This document shows, piece after piece, positions 24,466 through 36,531 of a stretch of DNA of 64,000 nt (its first letter is position 1; each line of letters opens with the position of its first letter). Position numbers and translations under genes: made by a program. The DNA comes from Triglochin maritima (lineage: Eukaryota > Streptophyta > Magnoliopsida > Alismatales > Juncaginaceae), in contig OY821775.1 of assembly GCA_963682175.1 (NCBI GenBank), positions 34,532,053 through 34,596,052 on the forward strand, written 5' to 3'. The notes beneath the pieces were generated by a model. The model saw only the letters and a list, made by a program, of their open reading frames with translations. It had not been told where the DNA came from and did not search any database.

Positions 24466-26004
24466 TGATTGACATCATTTAATGCTTATATTTGTATCTT
24501 ATATCCATTATCTTACACCTAAGCAATGTTACGTGACGAGTTTTATGTTTGAATTTCAGAAATAAAGAAGTTTAAAGAGAAGAGACATGAAAGGACCTAA
24601 AAGGAGGGAAAAAAGACTTAATTGTGAGACCTGGGGACTAAAATGCAAGGGAGAAGGACCTGAATGTAAGACCGAAGGACCTAAGAGCAAAACAGAAAAC
24701 TCCATACCATCATGAGGGAGTATTTTGACAATTCGATTCGGGTCAGAGCTCCAATAAACAAAGTAGATGCATTGAAGACCAACAAACACATCAAGCAAAG
24801 CCCAACATCAAAACCAGACTGATATGGATCCTGTAGACCGCCAATTGGCGGTCCGGATCTTCCCGGATCCGATGAAACTTCTGGAGAGTGTGTATTAGAT
24901 GATGTTTTGGCTATTTTTGGTATTTGTTTAGTCCCACATCGGGGGATTGTCCCGGATTAGCTTTTTCCATGCCTATAAATAGAACTCTTCACCTTCCATT
25001 GTAACTACCCATTGCTTGGTGGCATTCTCTCTACTAAGGAGTGAGCCTTGAAGCAAAAACTCAAGGTGGAGAAGAATGCTACCTTCAATGTGAGTCATTT
25101 GTTAATAAAATAATTCTTCTAGTTTCTTTTAATCTTGTCTTTTAATTTGTGCATTCTTGTTTAGTCTTTCCTTTCCTTTTAAGCTTCTTTAATATTTCTT
25201 GCTTTCTTAGGGTAATTTCATTTCAGTATTATGCTTCATTTTGTTAATATAGTTAGTGTAATGAGTAGTGAGTAGTTCCATCCACACTTGGGGGGTGGAG
25301 AAATATGTGATATGATCATGTAGTGTATTAAGTGTGTGTTATCTGAATCCCTTGAGCTTTATATGATTTCCATAACCATCTAATGAGTTTTGACTCTTAT
25401 CTTTGATATACTAATGTTCTTGAATGAAGCTTAGCTTATGCTTTGATTAGTGGACCTATTTTATGGGGAATGATAAGGTTAGGATATGGATGGAATTAAT
25501 ATTGGAAACACAATTTGTAGTGTAGGTACTCTTGTTGCCTTTACCTTAGTTAATGTCTTGTATGTTTTAATGATGTAGTCTTATCTTAATTCATGTGGAG
25601 GCATAGTAGGGTCTAGTATTTATACATGAGTTCATTTAGCTTCATTCCAGTTATTGTCTTGTATATTTTAATGATGTAGTCTTATCTTAATTCATGTGGA
25701 GGCAAAGTTGGATTTAGTTTTATGATTTCATGCACTACATGTTGTGAGGAGCTTAATTGAACACGCACACATACATCTTTATATTCACATTATTTCTCTA
25801 CCCCCTATGGGGTTTAGTTTTATTGCTTATCTTTCATTTCCTTTTGCATCTTAGTGTAGTTTAGTGTAATCAACCTCTCTCTTATTTCTTTACCACTCGC
25901 CTTCACACAAACCAAACGTCGACACACCTTCCAGTGGACGACCCATATTTGCCACCGCTTCAACGCGGCTGTGCACTTGCGGTTAATATAAAACGAATCA
26001 ATCT
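24466..26004 (+). repeat. Family T 5' LTR
   Basis: Starts TGATTGACATCATTT and ends GAATCAATCT (TCAATCA in other copies), so the ends are short inverted repeats. In order it carries palindrome GACCGCCAATTGGCGGTC (24836-24853), USE-like GTCCCACATCG (24931-24941), TATAAATA (24974-24981), two copies of TTGTCTTGTATGTTTTAATGA-type blocks (25555-25575, 25651-25675) and the terminal GTGCACTTGCGGTTA block. Confidence 0.85.
24931..24981 (+). promoter_or_regulatory. snRNA-like promoter of the family T LTR: USE plus TATA box
   Basis: GTCCCACATCG matches the plant snRNA upstream sequence element RTCCCACATCG exactly. TATAAATA follows 32 bp later. In plant snRNA genes a USE-TATA distance of about four helical turns specifies RNA polymerase II, while the shorter spacing specifies polymerase III. 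The same pair and spacing recur at 30362-30412 (one mismatch), 37317-37367, 51386-51436 (TATA mutated) and 55089-55139. Confidence 0.6.
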
Positions 26005-26010
26005 AGTTTT

Positions 26011-26028
26011 TGGTGCCGTTGCCGGGGA
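26011..26028 (+). other. Primer-binding site, complementary to tRNA-Asp 3' end
   Basis: TGGTGCCGTTGCCGGGGA, one base from the tRNA-Asp complement TGGCGCCGTTGCCGGGGA used by Athila-type elements. It lies six bases after the LTR end, as in the other copies. Confidence 0.85.
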
Positions 26029-27086
26029 GGTGCTCTGTCCAGACCTTGGTTTGGACGATTCGAGTGGTTTTTAATTTTTTGTTTCCAGTTTTTCTTAGTT
26101 TCAGGGATCTTAGAGATCATGGGGAGGCTACTGGAGAAGTTGGAGCAGCTCAACATCAAAAGGGACCGCCAATCAGCGGTCTGAGACCGCCAATTGGCGG
26201 CCTGGTGAGGTCTTCTTGCTTCCATTTTTCTTCTGGTAGTTGTGTTCTTCATTTTCGTTATTGGGGAGCCCTATTTTGCATGATGTGACTTCTAGTTTGC
26301 TCCCAGATCATTAATCACTCCCCCATTAATCAACTTGGCCTTAAAATCCAAAGCAAAAGATTAGACATTCTTATTTGTTTAGGTCACGCATCATGAACTT
26401 GACTTAGGCATATAGCCGTCTTTTCTTTTAGCTTTATCTTCAGTTGTTGAGCGCTGGCGTGAGGTACGCATTTCCTACACTCATTCATGCATCTTGTATG
26501 CCCATGCATTAGTTAGTAGGAATTGCATCAGGACAAGAGTGAGTTGAGTGTTTTGATTGGAGCGTTGATTGCTAGATTTAGGAACAAAATGCTACTAAGG
26601 AGGGGTTGTCCCATAAAAGATAAGGTGGGGGATTTCATCACCCTTTCCTTGGCCCCAAAAATCACTCTTAATCAAGCCATAACTAAAAGCAAGTAGACAT
26701 TGGCCCTAGGATTTCGGATGCACTAGGAGAGTAATCTAGTTGAGACCGCCATGGCCTGATCGGCGTTGCCTACCTGGTTGATAGTAGGAGGTACTAGATC
26801 TCTGGATCTGGTATCACTTTCTGGGCATTGTGGTCCTCGTTGTAGGGAGGTGAGGCGTGTCGAGGCTAGTGACCTCGAAGTTAGGCGTCATCTAGCCTTA
26901 GGACCCATTGCCTTACATTGTTTGAGCTGTGCTTGCTAGTTAGGCTTCTACCTGATCCCATTACCCACGCTAGCTCTAGGATTCTTCCCTTCTCCTTTGA
27001 GTCATCATCTTCTCACGTTCTTCTACGTTATAGTCTCCTCCCCTTTACACTCTCTGGTAGCATTTTAGGGTCGAGTCGAGAACTTT
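26029..27086 (+). other. Untranslated leader of the family T element with two adjacent palindromes
   Basis: Shares long blocks with 52498-53440 and, reversed, 34930-35986. At 26164-26181 and 26185-26202 are GACCGCCAATCAGCGGTC and GACCGCCAATTGGCGGCC, three bases apart. No long reading frame matches gag until 27087. Confidence 0.7.
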
Positions 27087-28629
27087 TTTGCGAGCTTGGC
27101 CTCGTGGTGGTGAGAGTGATCGACTCAAGAGTTCTTTGTTGAGATGGATGGTTACATGGGCGACTATCCATATCATTGTTGGGACTAGGACAATTTGTCC
27201 TGGTATTCTGGACCCATGCAACCTGGGGTGGCTCAGACTAACACCCCGTATGATTGAGACAATCTTAATTGTGACTGAGCAATCTGCATATTGGGGTAGT
27301 ATGAGAGAGGCACCGACTACTAGATCTCCATCTAGTTACGTCAGATCATATGTGGGTCATCAAACTGAGACATTGCAAGAACCTTTGGCCTCTTTCATGC
27401 ATGTGGTAGAGACATGAGTGCAGCAGTGGCTCCAGTAGCCGTACCGTGTCACCATTGTGGGATGAGTGGTCATGTTTTCGGGGAATGTCCTTATGTTCCC
27501 CCAGAGCCTGAGTATGAGCATACATTTTCCCCAAATGCTCAATATGACCATTACGCATCCGCGTATAACCCGAGAGGGATGGATTCGTGGGGAGACAATT
27601 CGTATTCAAATTCTTATACATCATTTCCACCCCAGTATCCTCCTCCCAAATACCCATAATTCTACCAACACCCCCACTTCAAATCATTGGACTCATTCTC
27701 AGCCCATCAACACCCAACCCCAAAATTTCCCAAGCTCTGACTTTGACCTCATATTTGACCGCATACCTGATTCCTTGAAACAAACTTTCCTTACGTTCAT
27801 GGAAACCACTCAACAGTCCATACAAAATATGGCACTGCAAGTGAGTCAAATGTCGCAGCAATTACGTGAACGTGAGGAGAGTAACTTTTCTTGTCAACAT
27901 GAGGATTCATCTTTTGATATCGAACCGCCACCACCACATCCACAAATTCAAAGCACAATCTTTCAAAGTCAAACTCCTAGTCAGTCTGAGGGAGTTGGGG
28001 TTTCAATTCACGATCACTTGGTGGACGATTCGATCCCAATTGAGAATAACATGGACCAACTTCATTACGAGTCGGCACATGATTGTGCCTTACCTTTTTG
28101 TCCCATGGCCCTAGAGCCACATGATCTTCATGTTGTGCCTTTTAAGGACTCACCTCTGGTGGAGCAAGAGCTCCCTAGTACCCTCAATTTCAAAAAACCT
28201 CATGAGTGTTTGCCTCTCACTATTGTTCCTGATCATCTTGGAAAAGATGGAACATCAAACAACTACATTGCTCATGAGGGTATTAGGAGTTCCTTGGAGG
28301 ATACCTTGGGTATGAGACCCACTTTTTGTTCGCCTGGTGTGTCGGACATGCGTAACGCGGTTCTTGACCTCGTTCCGACGCACCAGCCTGTTGGTTAGAG
28401 AGTTTGGATTGACGATCATAACTTCAGCAGCACAACGGGAGAAACTCTTCTTCCGTTGCCCCTTATTTCCCAAACACTTGAGAGGTTCAAGCTCTTTCAG
28501 TTTGATCCTTTGAATGAGATGCCTTTGCGTCCAATTCAGGAACCTCTCATTTCATCTTGTGCGCTTTGTGAAGGGGGCCCACGCATGAGTATTCTGGCCC
28601 GGCGTGGTGTCATGTTCCCTTTCCAAGTG
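27087..28629 (+). pseudogene. gag remnant with CCHC zinc knuckle, start codon lost, frameshifted
   Basis: The position equal to the gag ATG of the minus-strand relative (34929) reads TTG at 27087 (LRAWPRGGESDRL against MRGWDRSGESARL). 27414-27659 encodes the zinc knuckle CHHCGMSGHVFGEC (C-x2-C-x4-H-x4-C). A frameshift near 27600-27660 moves the reading to the frame of 27466-28398, which carries FDLIFDRIPDSLKQTFLTFM and a Gln-rich helix (NMALQVSQMSQQLRERE), typical of the C-terminal half of Athila gag. The Retrotrans_gag core seen in the minus-strand copy is largely deleted here. Coding similarity fades after a stop at 28398 and ends about 28629. Gag packages element RNA; this copy cannot. Confidence 0.7.
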
Positions 28630-30106
28630 CATTGACTCACTCTTGAGGTTCCCATTTGATGTCTTTTGACAAATGAAGATGGGAACTTATGTTTGTACAT
28701 AGTTATATAAAAAAAGAGCAATTAAAGACTCCTTCAGTGAGCATCGATTGTTGTGGGCTCCAACCCTTGTGTATTTGGACTCCATTTGTTTCACGTATTT
28801 GTATCCTTTCTTTAACATCTCACAGGTTTTGAGGGAATTCGGGTTTGTGTCGATCAACATGACCTTGAACTTCCCTTTGTACTTCATGTTGGTGAGATCT
28901 CTCCTTTTTTATGCATAAATCCATGTAGTATCTTGGTCACATTCATTGAGGACAATATTCATTGAGGACAATGCATGAAGTAGGTGTGTGGGGTGTTCTA
29001 CGTGTGTACATAGTTGAGTCCTTTTACTTTGATTTTATTTTCTTTTGTGTTCATTATTAGGGTCATGTTAGTGTGCTGCATTTAATATCGATATATCTGC
29101 TTGCCATAATCTTTGGGTGACTTGTCTTCTTTTGCTTGCCTAGTGCTTCAAAATTTTCACATTTCTTTCAAAATCTTCATGTGTTTGCGAAACAAAATGT
29201 TTTGTGGGTTTTGTGTGTGTTTAGCATGTGCAAAACCGTTGAGAGGCAAAGTAAAAAGAAAGCTCCCAAAATTGTCTTGAACTTGATGCATTAGGATATC
29301 TAGTACAGTGGCTTTAGAATTTATAGAGTCGTTAGAATGCACCCCAGTTTTCCCTTGGGGGTGAGTAATCATAGGGTTTCAGTGCTCAAACATTTAAAGA
29401 AGTCCACCCTGAACCCAATGAGTCAATAATTCGTGTCTGTTAACTTAAGGAAGTTTGTTGTTGTCAAGGACCCTTTTAAATCTTGTTGTGAGACATTAAG
29501 TGTAGGGGTTTTGGTTCATGTGTAGATAAGAAATAAGTGAGTAGGTGTTCTCCCTTCTCGAACGACTCCTATCACTCGGGAAAGTAGGTCTGAGGGGACT
29601 TTGTGACTGGTGCTTTCGAGTCATCTGACTTGGGATGCGCCGACCGAACTCTCGTTACACGGGTGGTAGGGATTGCCCTATGTGAAGATTTGGGGAAAAG
29701 TGTACGTGATAGTGTGAGCCTCATGGGCAATGATGCACCAAACCTGACCCTTGGAGAATGAAACTAAAACAAATAAAACGAAAAAAATAAATGAGAAAAG
29801 AAACAAAAAGAAAAAAATGCAAATAAGAACCTTATTGGACTTTACACTTTGTATCACTTGAGGATGTTGAGGTTGTCCATGTCTTTCACTTAATTCCTTA
29901 TTTAACTTGCACGAATGGTTCATTAGATTCGGTGTGTGGACTGATTACCTATATAGAGTCGGCCCGTACGATTACCGTGCCGAATGATCGACAAAATTTG
30001 TCCAACGAGTCGAGTGTCTAGATTAAATAATGTATCTTGTTCGGATTTTGTGGGTATATCCGCTGAAAACCCTCAGGAGACAACACTCCTCCTCCTTGGC
30101 AACAAC
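28630..30106 (+). other. 3' non-coding internal region of the family T element
   Basis: Shares blocks with 20099-20639 and 54076-54646, including the TTGAGGACAATGCATGAAGTA block (28956-28980) and GAGTAATCATAGGGTTTCAG (29362-29381). It is cut at about 30106, where it jumps into the LTR at the point reading AAGGACCTAAGAGC, so the polypurine tract and the first ~220 bp of the 3' LTR are lost. Confidence 0.65.
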
Positions 30107-30988
30107 AAGGACCTAAGAGCAACACAGAAAAATCCACACCATCATGCGGAGTATTTTGACAATTCGATTCGAGTCGGAGCTCCAACAAATGAAGTAGATT
30201 ACTCCGAGACCAACAAATACATCAACACAAGGCCACAACAAAAATGAGCCCGATCCAGAACTAATAGACCGCCAATTGGCGGTCTGTTTGGCTCCGGCTC
30301 TGCTAAATTTTGGTGGTTATGTGTATTAGTGTATTCTTAGTCTATTTTTGGTATTTGTTTAGTCCCACGTCGGGGAATTGTTCCTGATTAGCTTTTTCCA
30401 TGCTTATAAATAAAACTCTTCACCTTTCATTGTACACATCTCCCTCTTTGGTGGCCATCTTCCCTACTAAGGAGTGAAGCTTTGAAGCAAAACTTTGGTG
30501 GAGGAAGGGCTGCTTGTGTTGAGTGAGTTAATAATAGATGTTTTTCCTTTAATTGTGTTGTTTCTCTCTTAGTTTAATTTCCTTTCATATGCATGCATAC
30601 TTGTTTGTTTTGTTTTATGCTTCTTTAATATTTCTTGCTTGATTAGTTTAGTTTCATTTCAGTATAATTCTTCATTCTGTTAGAGTAGTTAGTTTAAATA
30701 TGTGTGAGTAGTTCCATCCCCATTTGGGGGTGGAGAAATATGTGATATGGTCATGTAGTGTATTAAGTGTGTGTTATCTTAATCCATTGAGCTTTATATG
30801 ATTTCCATAACCATCTAATGGGTTTTCACTCTTATATTTGATATGCTAATGCTCTTGAATGAAGCTTAGCTTATACTTTGATTAGTGGACCTATTTTATG
30901 GGGAATGATAAGGTTAGGATATGGATGGAATTAATATTGGAAACACAATTTGTAGTGTATGTACTCTTGTTGCCTTTACCTTAGTTAA

Positions 30989-33495
30989 TGTAACATCACC
31001 GAACAACGGAAAATTTAAACTTTTAAAACCAAAGGAATCACAAGGATAAAACCATCAAGAGTGGGGACATTACTGAAAGAAATACATAAATAAGTCTGGT
31101 GCACCATAATACAATACGAGTTTGTCAAAAGAGTGATTACATCATAACAGAAAACACAAGGTACATGTAATCACGACAACCTACAGTAGGCAGACGACAG
31201 GATCCAGTCCCAAAGTGCAATCTCCCTCGGTCACCACCCGCCGGAACCTAACGCGGTCCTGAAAATAAACATAACAACAATGCCTGAGTTTCCATAAGGA
31301 AACCCCGTATGACAAGCTCACCTATATGCCCTAACATACTAGTATGTCATGGCATGGAATACAAAGCAGTAAAACAACATTGCCACCAAGGGCCAAACTG
31401 GACATCAGTCCCGCAATCGTTCCCGCTGCCACGCAGGCCCCGCGGTCTACAATCGCCACCGCTGCCACACAGGCCTCACGGTCCGCAACATCGCCGTCGC
31501 CACACAGGCTGCACGGTCCAACAACACCGCCGCCACACAGGCCGCACGGTCAAACAACACCGCCGCCACATAGGCCTCACGGTCAAAACATCGGGTCCCC
31601 GTAGAGACCTACAGTAGGCACATACGGTCTAACGGATACTACGCAACCCATCCCCACACGCGACTACACAAGCCAAGAGATCGGTGAGGAGGCGTTCGCA
31701 CTTCCACGCAAGGTAGAATCAGATCTGAAACCATCGTGGTCCACCACCACACCAACGGAGCCGTCGCTCAGGTCGGTCCATCAACCGGCGCCACACAGAC
31801 CGCATGGGATATCACTCGATAGGTGCCCAGTCGAGCTAGCTGCCGGAACACATCATCGGCAGTCCATCGCCGCAACCACACAGGCTACGCGCGATCCTCC
31901 CTGCCGCCACACAGACCGCACAGGGGCCCTACCGCCGCCACACAGGCCGCACGACACGTGCAATCACTGCCATCAAGGCTAGTCGAACATATCCGCCACA
32001 CACAGGGCCAGACAATCGACAGATCCGAACCGAAGTCCGCCGGGTCAACGAGCTCCACGTGCAACACCAACTCCGACTCCAAACGAGCAGGGTCGCGACC
32101 TACGTCGCCGTCAATAGGCCGGTACCTCTCTGGACCTCCGTCGCCAATCCTGGCCGGTAGTCTCTGTGCCTCCGTAGCCATCGGCCGGTAGTCACTGCAC
32201 CCGTCGGCAGTTGCGTGTTGCTGAAGCAATGGGATCCGTAATCCCTCAGGCTGCTACTCTAACACGAGTCAAACGATCCACCAGAGATAGTCACGATCCA
32301 TACATGGAGGTGACGCGTTCCGGACACCCACACTCTTCCACACGGTGGTCCCTTGGCAGGCACGAATAACGCGCCCACCGTCACCTCCTGGCTCACGCAC
32401 AAGGCGAGGACACGGGTTTTCGTGGACAGAGTTGGCATCCTAAGCGGAACCAGGAATTCTGTCCTGTGCAAAAACGGTCGACCGGAAGAGGTGATTCGGT
32501 CGACCGGTTCCAGAAAGGAATCGGTCGACCGTACGCCTAACACGGTCTACCGCTGTGCTCAAAACACAATCCCCAACGGTCGAACAAAGGTCTAAAACCG
32601 GTCGACCGAACGAGGTCAAAATCCGGAGTCTGGTCAACATCAAAAACCAATCTATCGGTCGACCGACTCAGGGGTCTCGTTCGACCGAAACCTTACAGGG
32701 TCAACCTATTATTTTCTATGTCATAAACGGTCGAACGCAACATACAATCGGTCGAACAAAACATGCAATCTACTCAGTACACTTAAGTTCCGGTGGAACG
32801 ACCCAAGGAAACGGTCGACCGAAAACAGACAGAGAGTCCCAACTCACCAGCAAATACGCACTACCGGTCGACCGCCACAAGACATCGTTCGACCGGTGAA
32901 GGTTAAAGTCAGGTAAAAACACTACATTCGGTCGACCGCCCGAAGGGACCGGTCGACCGTTGGTCGTCTTCCACCTCGCGCCAGCCGAGGTTTCTCACGG
33001 AAACAAAGCCGAAGAGGTCTCCGACCTCCCCGTCCGACCAACACAGACATCACCCCAACGTGGGTGATCACTATAGGCCTCTAATGCAAGAACTTGGCAT
33101 ACCTCTCTTTGAAGATCGACGAAGAACACCGGAGCTCCGACTACCACCCCTCCGGGCCGCAACCTCACGCACGTCCTCCTCCACGCGCCTTCGCACCATG
33201 CCCAGCACGCTCGCCTCGCGTACCTTCTCCACCAAATCATGAAGAGGAAGGAATGGGTGGAGAGGAGAGGTTTGAAGAAGAAGAAGAAAAGGAAGAGGAG
33301 AAGGAAACATTGGTTTTTCCTCTTAAAACCCAACCAAGCCAACCATCACATCACAGCCGCACCTGCACCCCGCAGCCCACTGTTCACCCTCACCTCTAAC
33401 CCATCACGTCCCCTCTTTCCTCCATTCCCATGCAAACCCATCATCAACTCCACCTAAACACCAATTAAACCCTAATCAGGGTTAAGGTCATAACA
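30989..33495 (+). mobile_element. 2.5-kb solo LTR (TGTAACATCACC...GTCATAACA), TSD GTTAA
   Basis: GTTAA at 30984-30988 and 33496-33500 flank it exactly. The ends are TGTAAC and ATAACA. It is GC-rich compared with its host LTR. 31430-31960 holds about a dozen tandem variants of a GCCGCCACACAGGC-type unit, and 32475-32959 holds the CGGTCGACCG cluster. No primer site or coding region is present, so it is a solo LTR. The TGTAACA start and size fit a Ty3/gypsy Tekay/Del-type LTR, but that is inference. Confidence 0.8.
32475..32959. repeat. Cluster of CGGTCGACCG palindromes
   Basis: Nine exact CGGTCGACCG copies (first 32475-32484, last 32950-32959), plus several one- or two-base variants such as CGGTCGAAC and GTTCGACCG, spaced irregularly by about 20-70 bp, in the last third of the solo LTR. 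Confidence 0.9.
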
Positions 33496-33957
33496 GTTAA
33501 TGTCTTGTATGTTTTAATGATGTAGTCTTATCTTAATTCATGTGGAGGCATAGTAGGGTCTAGTCTTTATACATGAGTTCATTTAGCTTCATTCCAATTA
33601 TTGTCTTGTATGTTTTAATGATGTAGTCTTATCTTAATTCATGTGGAGGTAAAGTTGGATGTAGCTTTATGATTTCATGCACTACATATTGTGAGGTGCT
33701 TAATTGAATACTCACACACACACACACATCCTTATATTCATATTATTTCTCTACCCCCTATGGGGTTTAGTTTTGTTGCTTATCTTTCATTTCCTTTTTG
33801 CATTTTAGTGTAGTTTAGTGTAACCAACCTTTCTCTCCATTTTTTACCACTCGCCTTCGCACAAACCAAATATCGACACACCTCCCAGTGGACGACCTGT
33901 ATTTGCCACCGCTTCAACGCGGCCGTGCACTTGCGGTTAATATAAAATGATCAACCA

Positions 33958-34929
33958 ATCAGTTGACTCAACTTGATATGATCCAGCCTGACAAGAAAAC
34001 CTGGCGGCTGGTGGCTCTCTCATGGTGTCCCACTCAAAGGTCCGTTCAGCCATTAACTCAAAAGTGTCCCATGCCTCATTGATGGGTTTCATTTGGAAAT
34101 CACCCTGACACATCGACTCCAGCAATGTGCGGGTGTTGTAGTTGAGGCCCTCATAAACAATCTGGCACAACTGTCATATCTCAAGTCCATGATGAGGGCC
34201 CTGCTGGAGAAGGTCCTTGAACCTCTCAAAGAAAGCATGAAAAGATTCGGTCTCAGTCTAATACATTTGATGTATCTGGTGCCGTATATGTTGAGTTTTC
34301 CTTTGAGGGAATAATCTCTTCAGAAATACGGTCACAAAGTCATCCCAAGACCAAATAGAGCTCTCCAGGAGGTTGTACATCCATTTCTTCGCGTTATCCT
34401 TCAACGCGAAAGAAATCATCCTCAACCGGACTGAATCCTCATCAAGCTGTTGAAGTTTGAACATGGAGCATACTTCCTCGAATTCACGTATAAAAATATA
34501 CAGATCCTCCTTATTGCTAGTGAAGGTAGGAAGCATGCTCACATATTAAGGTTTCAGCTCATAGTTGTTCCCGCGAGCTGGGGGAAGAACTATGAAAGAA
34601 GGTTGCGCGGCCCGAATAAGATGGGTCCGCTCCCACAAAGTCATCGGTCTATCCTATCGAGCTAAAGGTGGTGGTGCACTAAGAACTCGATCCTGACCGA
34701 ATCTCTCTTCTTCTCGAGTCAGAGGAGGAGAAGGAGGTCTATGTGGTGGTGGGAGCGGACCGAGGTAATCCATGTATGGACCCCGGTCTCCTCCGTCACC
34801 ACGAGAAGACTCAGCCTCACGCTCCAAAGTAGCACGTGGCGGAGATGGCCGATCACCAAGACCGTCTATCTCAGAAAAATGCACTCTCTCAAGTCGAGCG
34901 CTCTCACCAGAACGATCCCAACCTCGCAT
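33958..34929 (-). pseudogene. gag (Retrotrans_gag domain) with three in-frame stops, C-terminus missing
   Basis: ATG at 34929 starts MRGWDRSGESARLERVHF. A Pro/Arg-rich stretch follows, then the capsid-like core: SMLPTFTSNKEDLYIFIREFEE, WMYNLLESSIWSWDDFV and FLKRLFPQRK, ending with VYEGLNYNTRTLLESMCQGDF and INEAWDTFELMAERTFEWD. The whole gene stays in one frame with only three stops (about 34654, 34258 and 34174), which makes it the best-preserved gag in the window. It is cut at 33958 before the zinc knuckle. Confidence 0.85.
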
Positions 34930-35986
34930 AAAATGCTCGACTCGACTCTAAAATAACACACAACAGAAGGTGTACTCAGAGGAGGAGACTACTCATAGAA
35001 AATAGATGAGGAGAAGAATCAGATGAGGAGGGAAGAATCCCTAGAGCTAGCGTGGGTAGTGGGTGAAGGTAGAAGCCTAATCTAGCAAGCACGACTCAAA
35101 CAATGTAAGGCATTGGGTCCTTAGGCTTGACGACGCCTAACTTCGAGGTCACTAATCTTGACACGCCTCACCTCCCTACAACGAAGACCACAATGCCCAG
35201 CAAGTGATACCAGATCCAGAGATCCAGTACCTCCTACTATCGACAAGGTAGGCAACGCCGATCAGGCCATGACGGTCTCAATTAGATCACTCTTCTAGTG
35301 CGTCCAAAATCCTTATGGCCAATGTCTACGTGTGTTTAGAATTTAGGCTTTATTAAGAGTGCTTTTTGGGGCCAAGGAAAGGGTGATGAAATCCCCCACC
35401 TTATCTTTTATGGGACATCCCCTCCTTAGTAGCGTTTTGATCTTAAATCTAGCAATCAACACTCAGTTCAAACGCTCAACTCACTCTTGTCCCGATGCAC
35501 CTTACTAACTAATGTATGATCGAAACATGCATTAATGAGAGATTTGGGTGCACGTACCTCATGCCAGCAATCATTAACAAAAATGTGAAGCAAAGAAAAG
35601 AAAAATGCGTGCAAGGTCTACAAATGGTGCATGACATAGATGGCAAGAAGTCTAATCTTTTGCTTTGAGTTTTATGTTCCAAGTTGATTAAAGGGGATTG
35701 ATTGTTAATCTGAGAGCTAACTACAGGTTAAAAATGCAAAATAGAACTCCCAGACCACTACATTGAAATCATAAACTACCACGACAAAAAATGGGGAGAA
35801 CGCAACTCACCAGGCCGCCAATTGGCGGTTTCAGACCGCTGATTGGCGATCCTTTTTGCGCAATTGATCCCGCAGTTTCTTCAGTAGTCTCCCCTTGCTT
35901 CTTACAACACCTGAAACAAACCAAAACTAAAAAAAGAAAAATTAAAACCACTCGAATCGTCCAAACCAAAGTCTGGACAGAGCACC
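34930..35986 (-). other. Leader between primer site and gag (minus strand)
   Basis: Contains the palindrome pair again: GGCCGCCAATTGGCGGTT at 35813-35830 and GACCGCTGATTGGCGATC at 35834-35851, three bases apart as in the plus-strand copies. The remainder matches 26029-27086 in reverse. Confidence 0.7.
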
Positions 35987-36004
35987 TCCCCGGCAACGGC
36001 ACCA
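35987..36004 (-). other. Primer-binding site for tRNA-Asp (minus strand)
   Basis: The minus strand reads TGGTGCCGTTGCCGGGGA, identical to 26011-26028, six bases from the LTR end at 36011. Confidence 0.85.
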
Positions 36005-36010
36005 AAAACT

Positions 36011-36475
36011 TGATTGATACGTTTTAATTATAACCAAATATGGGTCGATCCATAGGGAGGTGTGTCGACTCTGGTTTGTTCGAAGGCGAGTGGGAAAGAA
36101 AGGAGAAATGATTGTTTAAACTAAACTATACTAAACTAAACTAGTAAACTAGAAAGAAGGAAATGAAAACACGAAATGAACTAAACTAAGTAACTAATAA
36201 CAAAAGATAGAAATCAGGAATGGAAAACCCCTAAGGGGTGGAGTGTGTGTGCACATGAAATAAGTGTGGTGAATGCATACAATAAGCTCAAGTGCAGTTA
36301 GTGTTTGTTAATGCATAAGAAGTACCTAATGACAAGACCTATCATTGAAAGCACTAACCTAGGTGATTAATATGAGCATGACAAGTTTCTTATTAAGAAC
36401 ATAAACAAGCATGGAATGTACCTAAACATTATGGCAGAAACCATCAAGTAAAAGTTCTTATTAATTCAAACAAGC
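36011..36475 (-). repeat. LTR 3' part (minus strand), truncated
   Basis: Minus strand ends CGTATCAATCA at 36011. The CCCCTAAGGGGTGGAG block (36229-36244) and the GACACACCTCCC-type block (36056-36069) correspond to the R/U5 region of the other LTRs. Similarity fades near 36475, beyond which the hAT promoter region begins. Confidence 0.65.
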
Positions 36476-36531
36476 ATACTAATATCTCTCACAAACAACA
36501 ATCTCTACTAGACTGCCACTACCCCAAATCC

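Larger units (their letters stand above)
24466..33957 (+). mobile_element. Family T LTR retrotransposon (Athila-like, non-autonomous), with nested solo LTR
   Basis: 5' LTR 24466-26004, tRNA-Asp primer site 26011-26028, leader, gag remnant 27087-28629, 3' non-coding, then a 3' LTR (30107-33957) that lacks its first ~220 bp and is split by a 2.5-kb solo LTR. No RT, RNase H or integrase is present, so it could only have moved with help in trans. No clear TSD is seen: GGC precedes the 5' LTR and ATCAG follows the 3' LTR, in line with later rearrangement. Confidence 0.75.
30107..33957 (+). repeat. Family T 3' LTR, 5' truncated, split by a solo LTR
   Basis: Family T sequence at 30107-30988 and 33496-33957. 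It has the palindrome at 30267-30284, a USE variant GTCCCACGTCG at 30362-30372 and TATAAATA at 30405-30412. An (AC)n run lies at about 33714-33727, and the end is GATCAACCA. It is interrupted by the 2507-bp LTR at 30989-33495. Confidence 0.75.
33958..36475 (-). mobile_element. Partial minus-strand Athila-like element: LTR, primer site, leader, gag
   Basis: Read right to left: LTR 3' part (36475-36011), tRNA-Asp primer site (36004-35987), leader, gag (34929-33958), then it is cut off by the 3' LTR of the family T element. The LTR differs clearly from the 24466 copy, so this is a related but distinct subfamily. No pol is visible. Confidence 0.75.

Noticed and set aside
31309..32191. Pro/His/Arg-rich plus-strand frames
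   Set aside because: They come from the CCGCCACACAGGC-type repeat units inside the solo LTR; overlapping open frames in several phases show composition bias, not coding.
32475..32959. CGGTCGACCG clusters as a CRISPR-like array
   Set aside because: Repeats are only 10 bp, spacing is irregular, and the context is a plant LTR with a target-site duplication.
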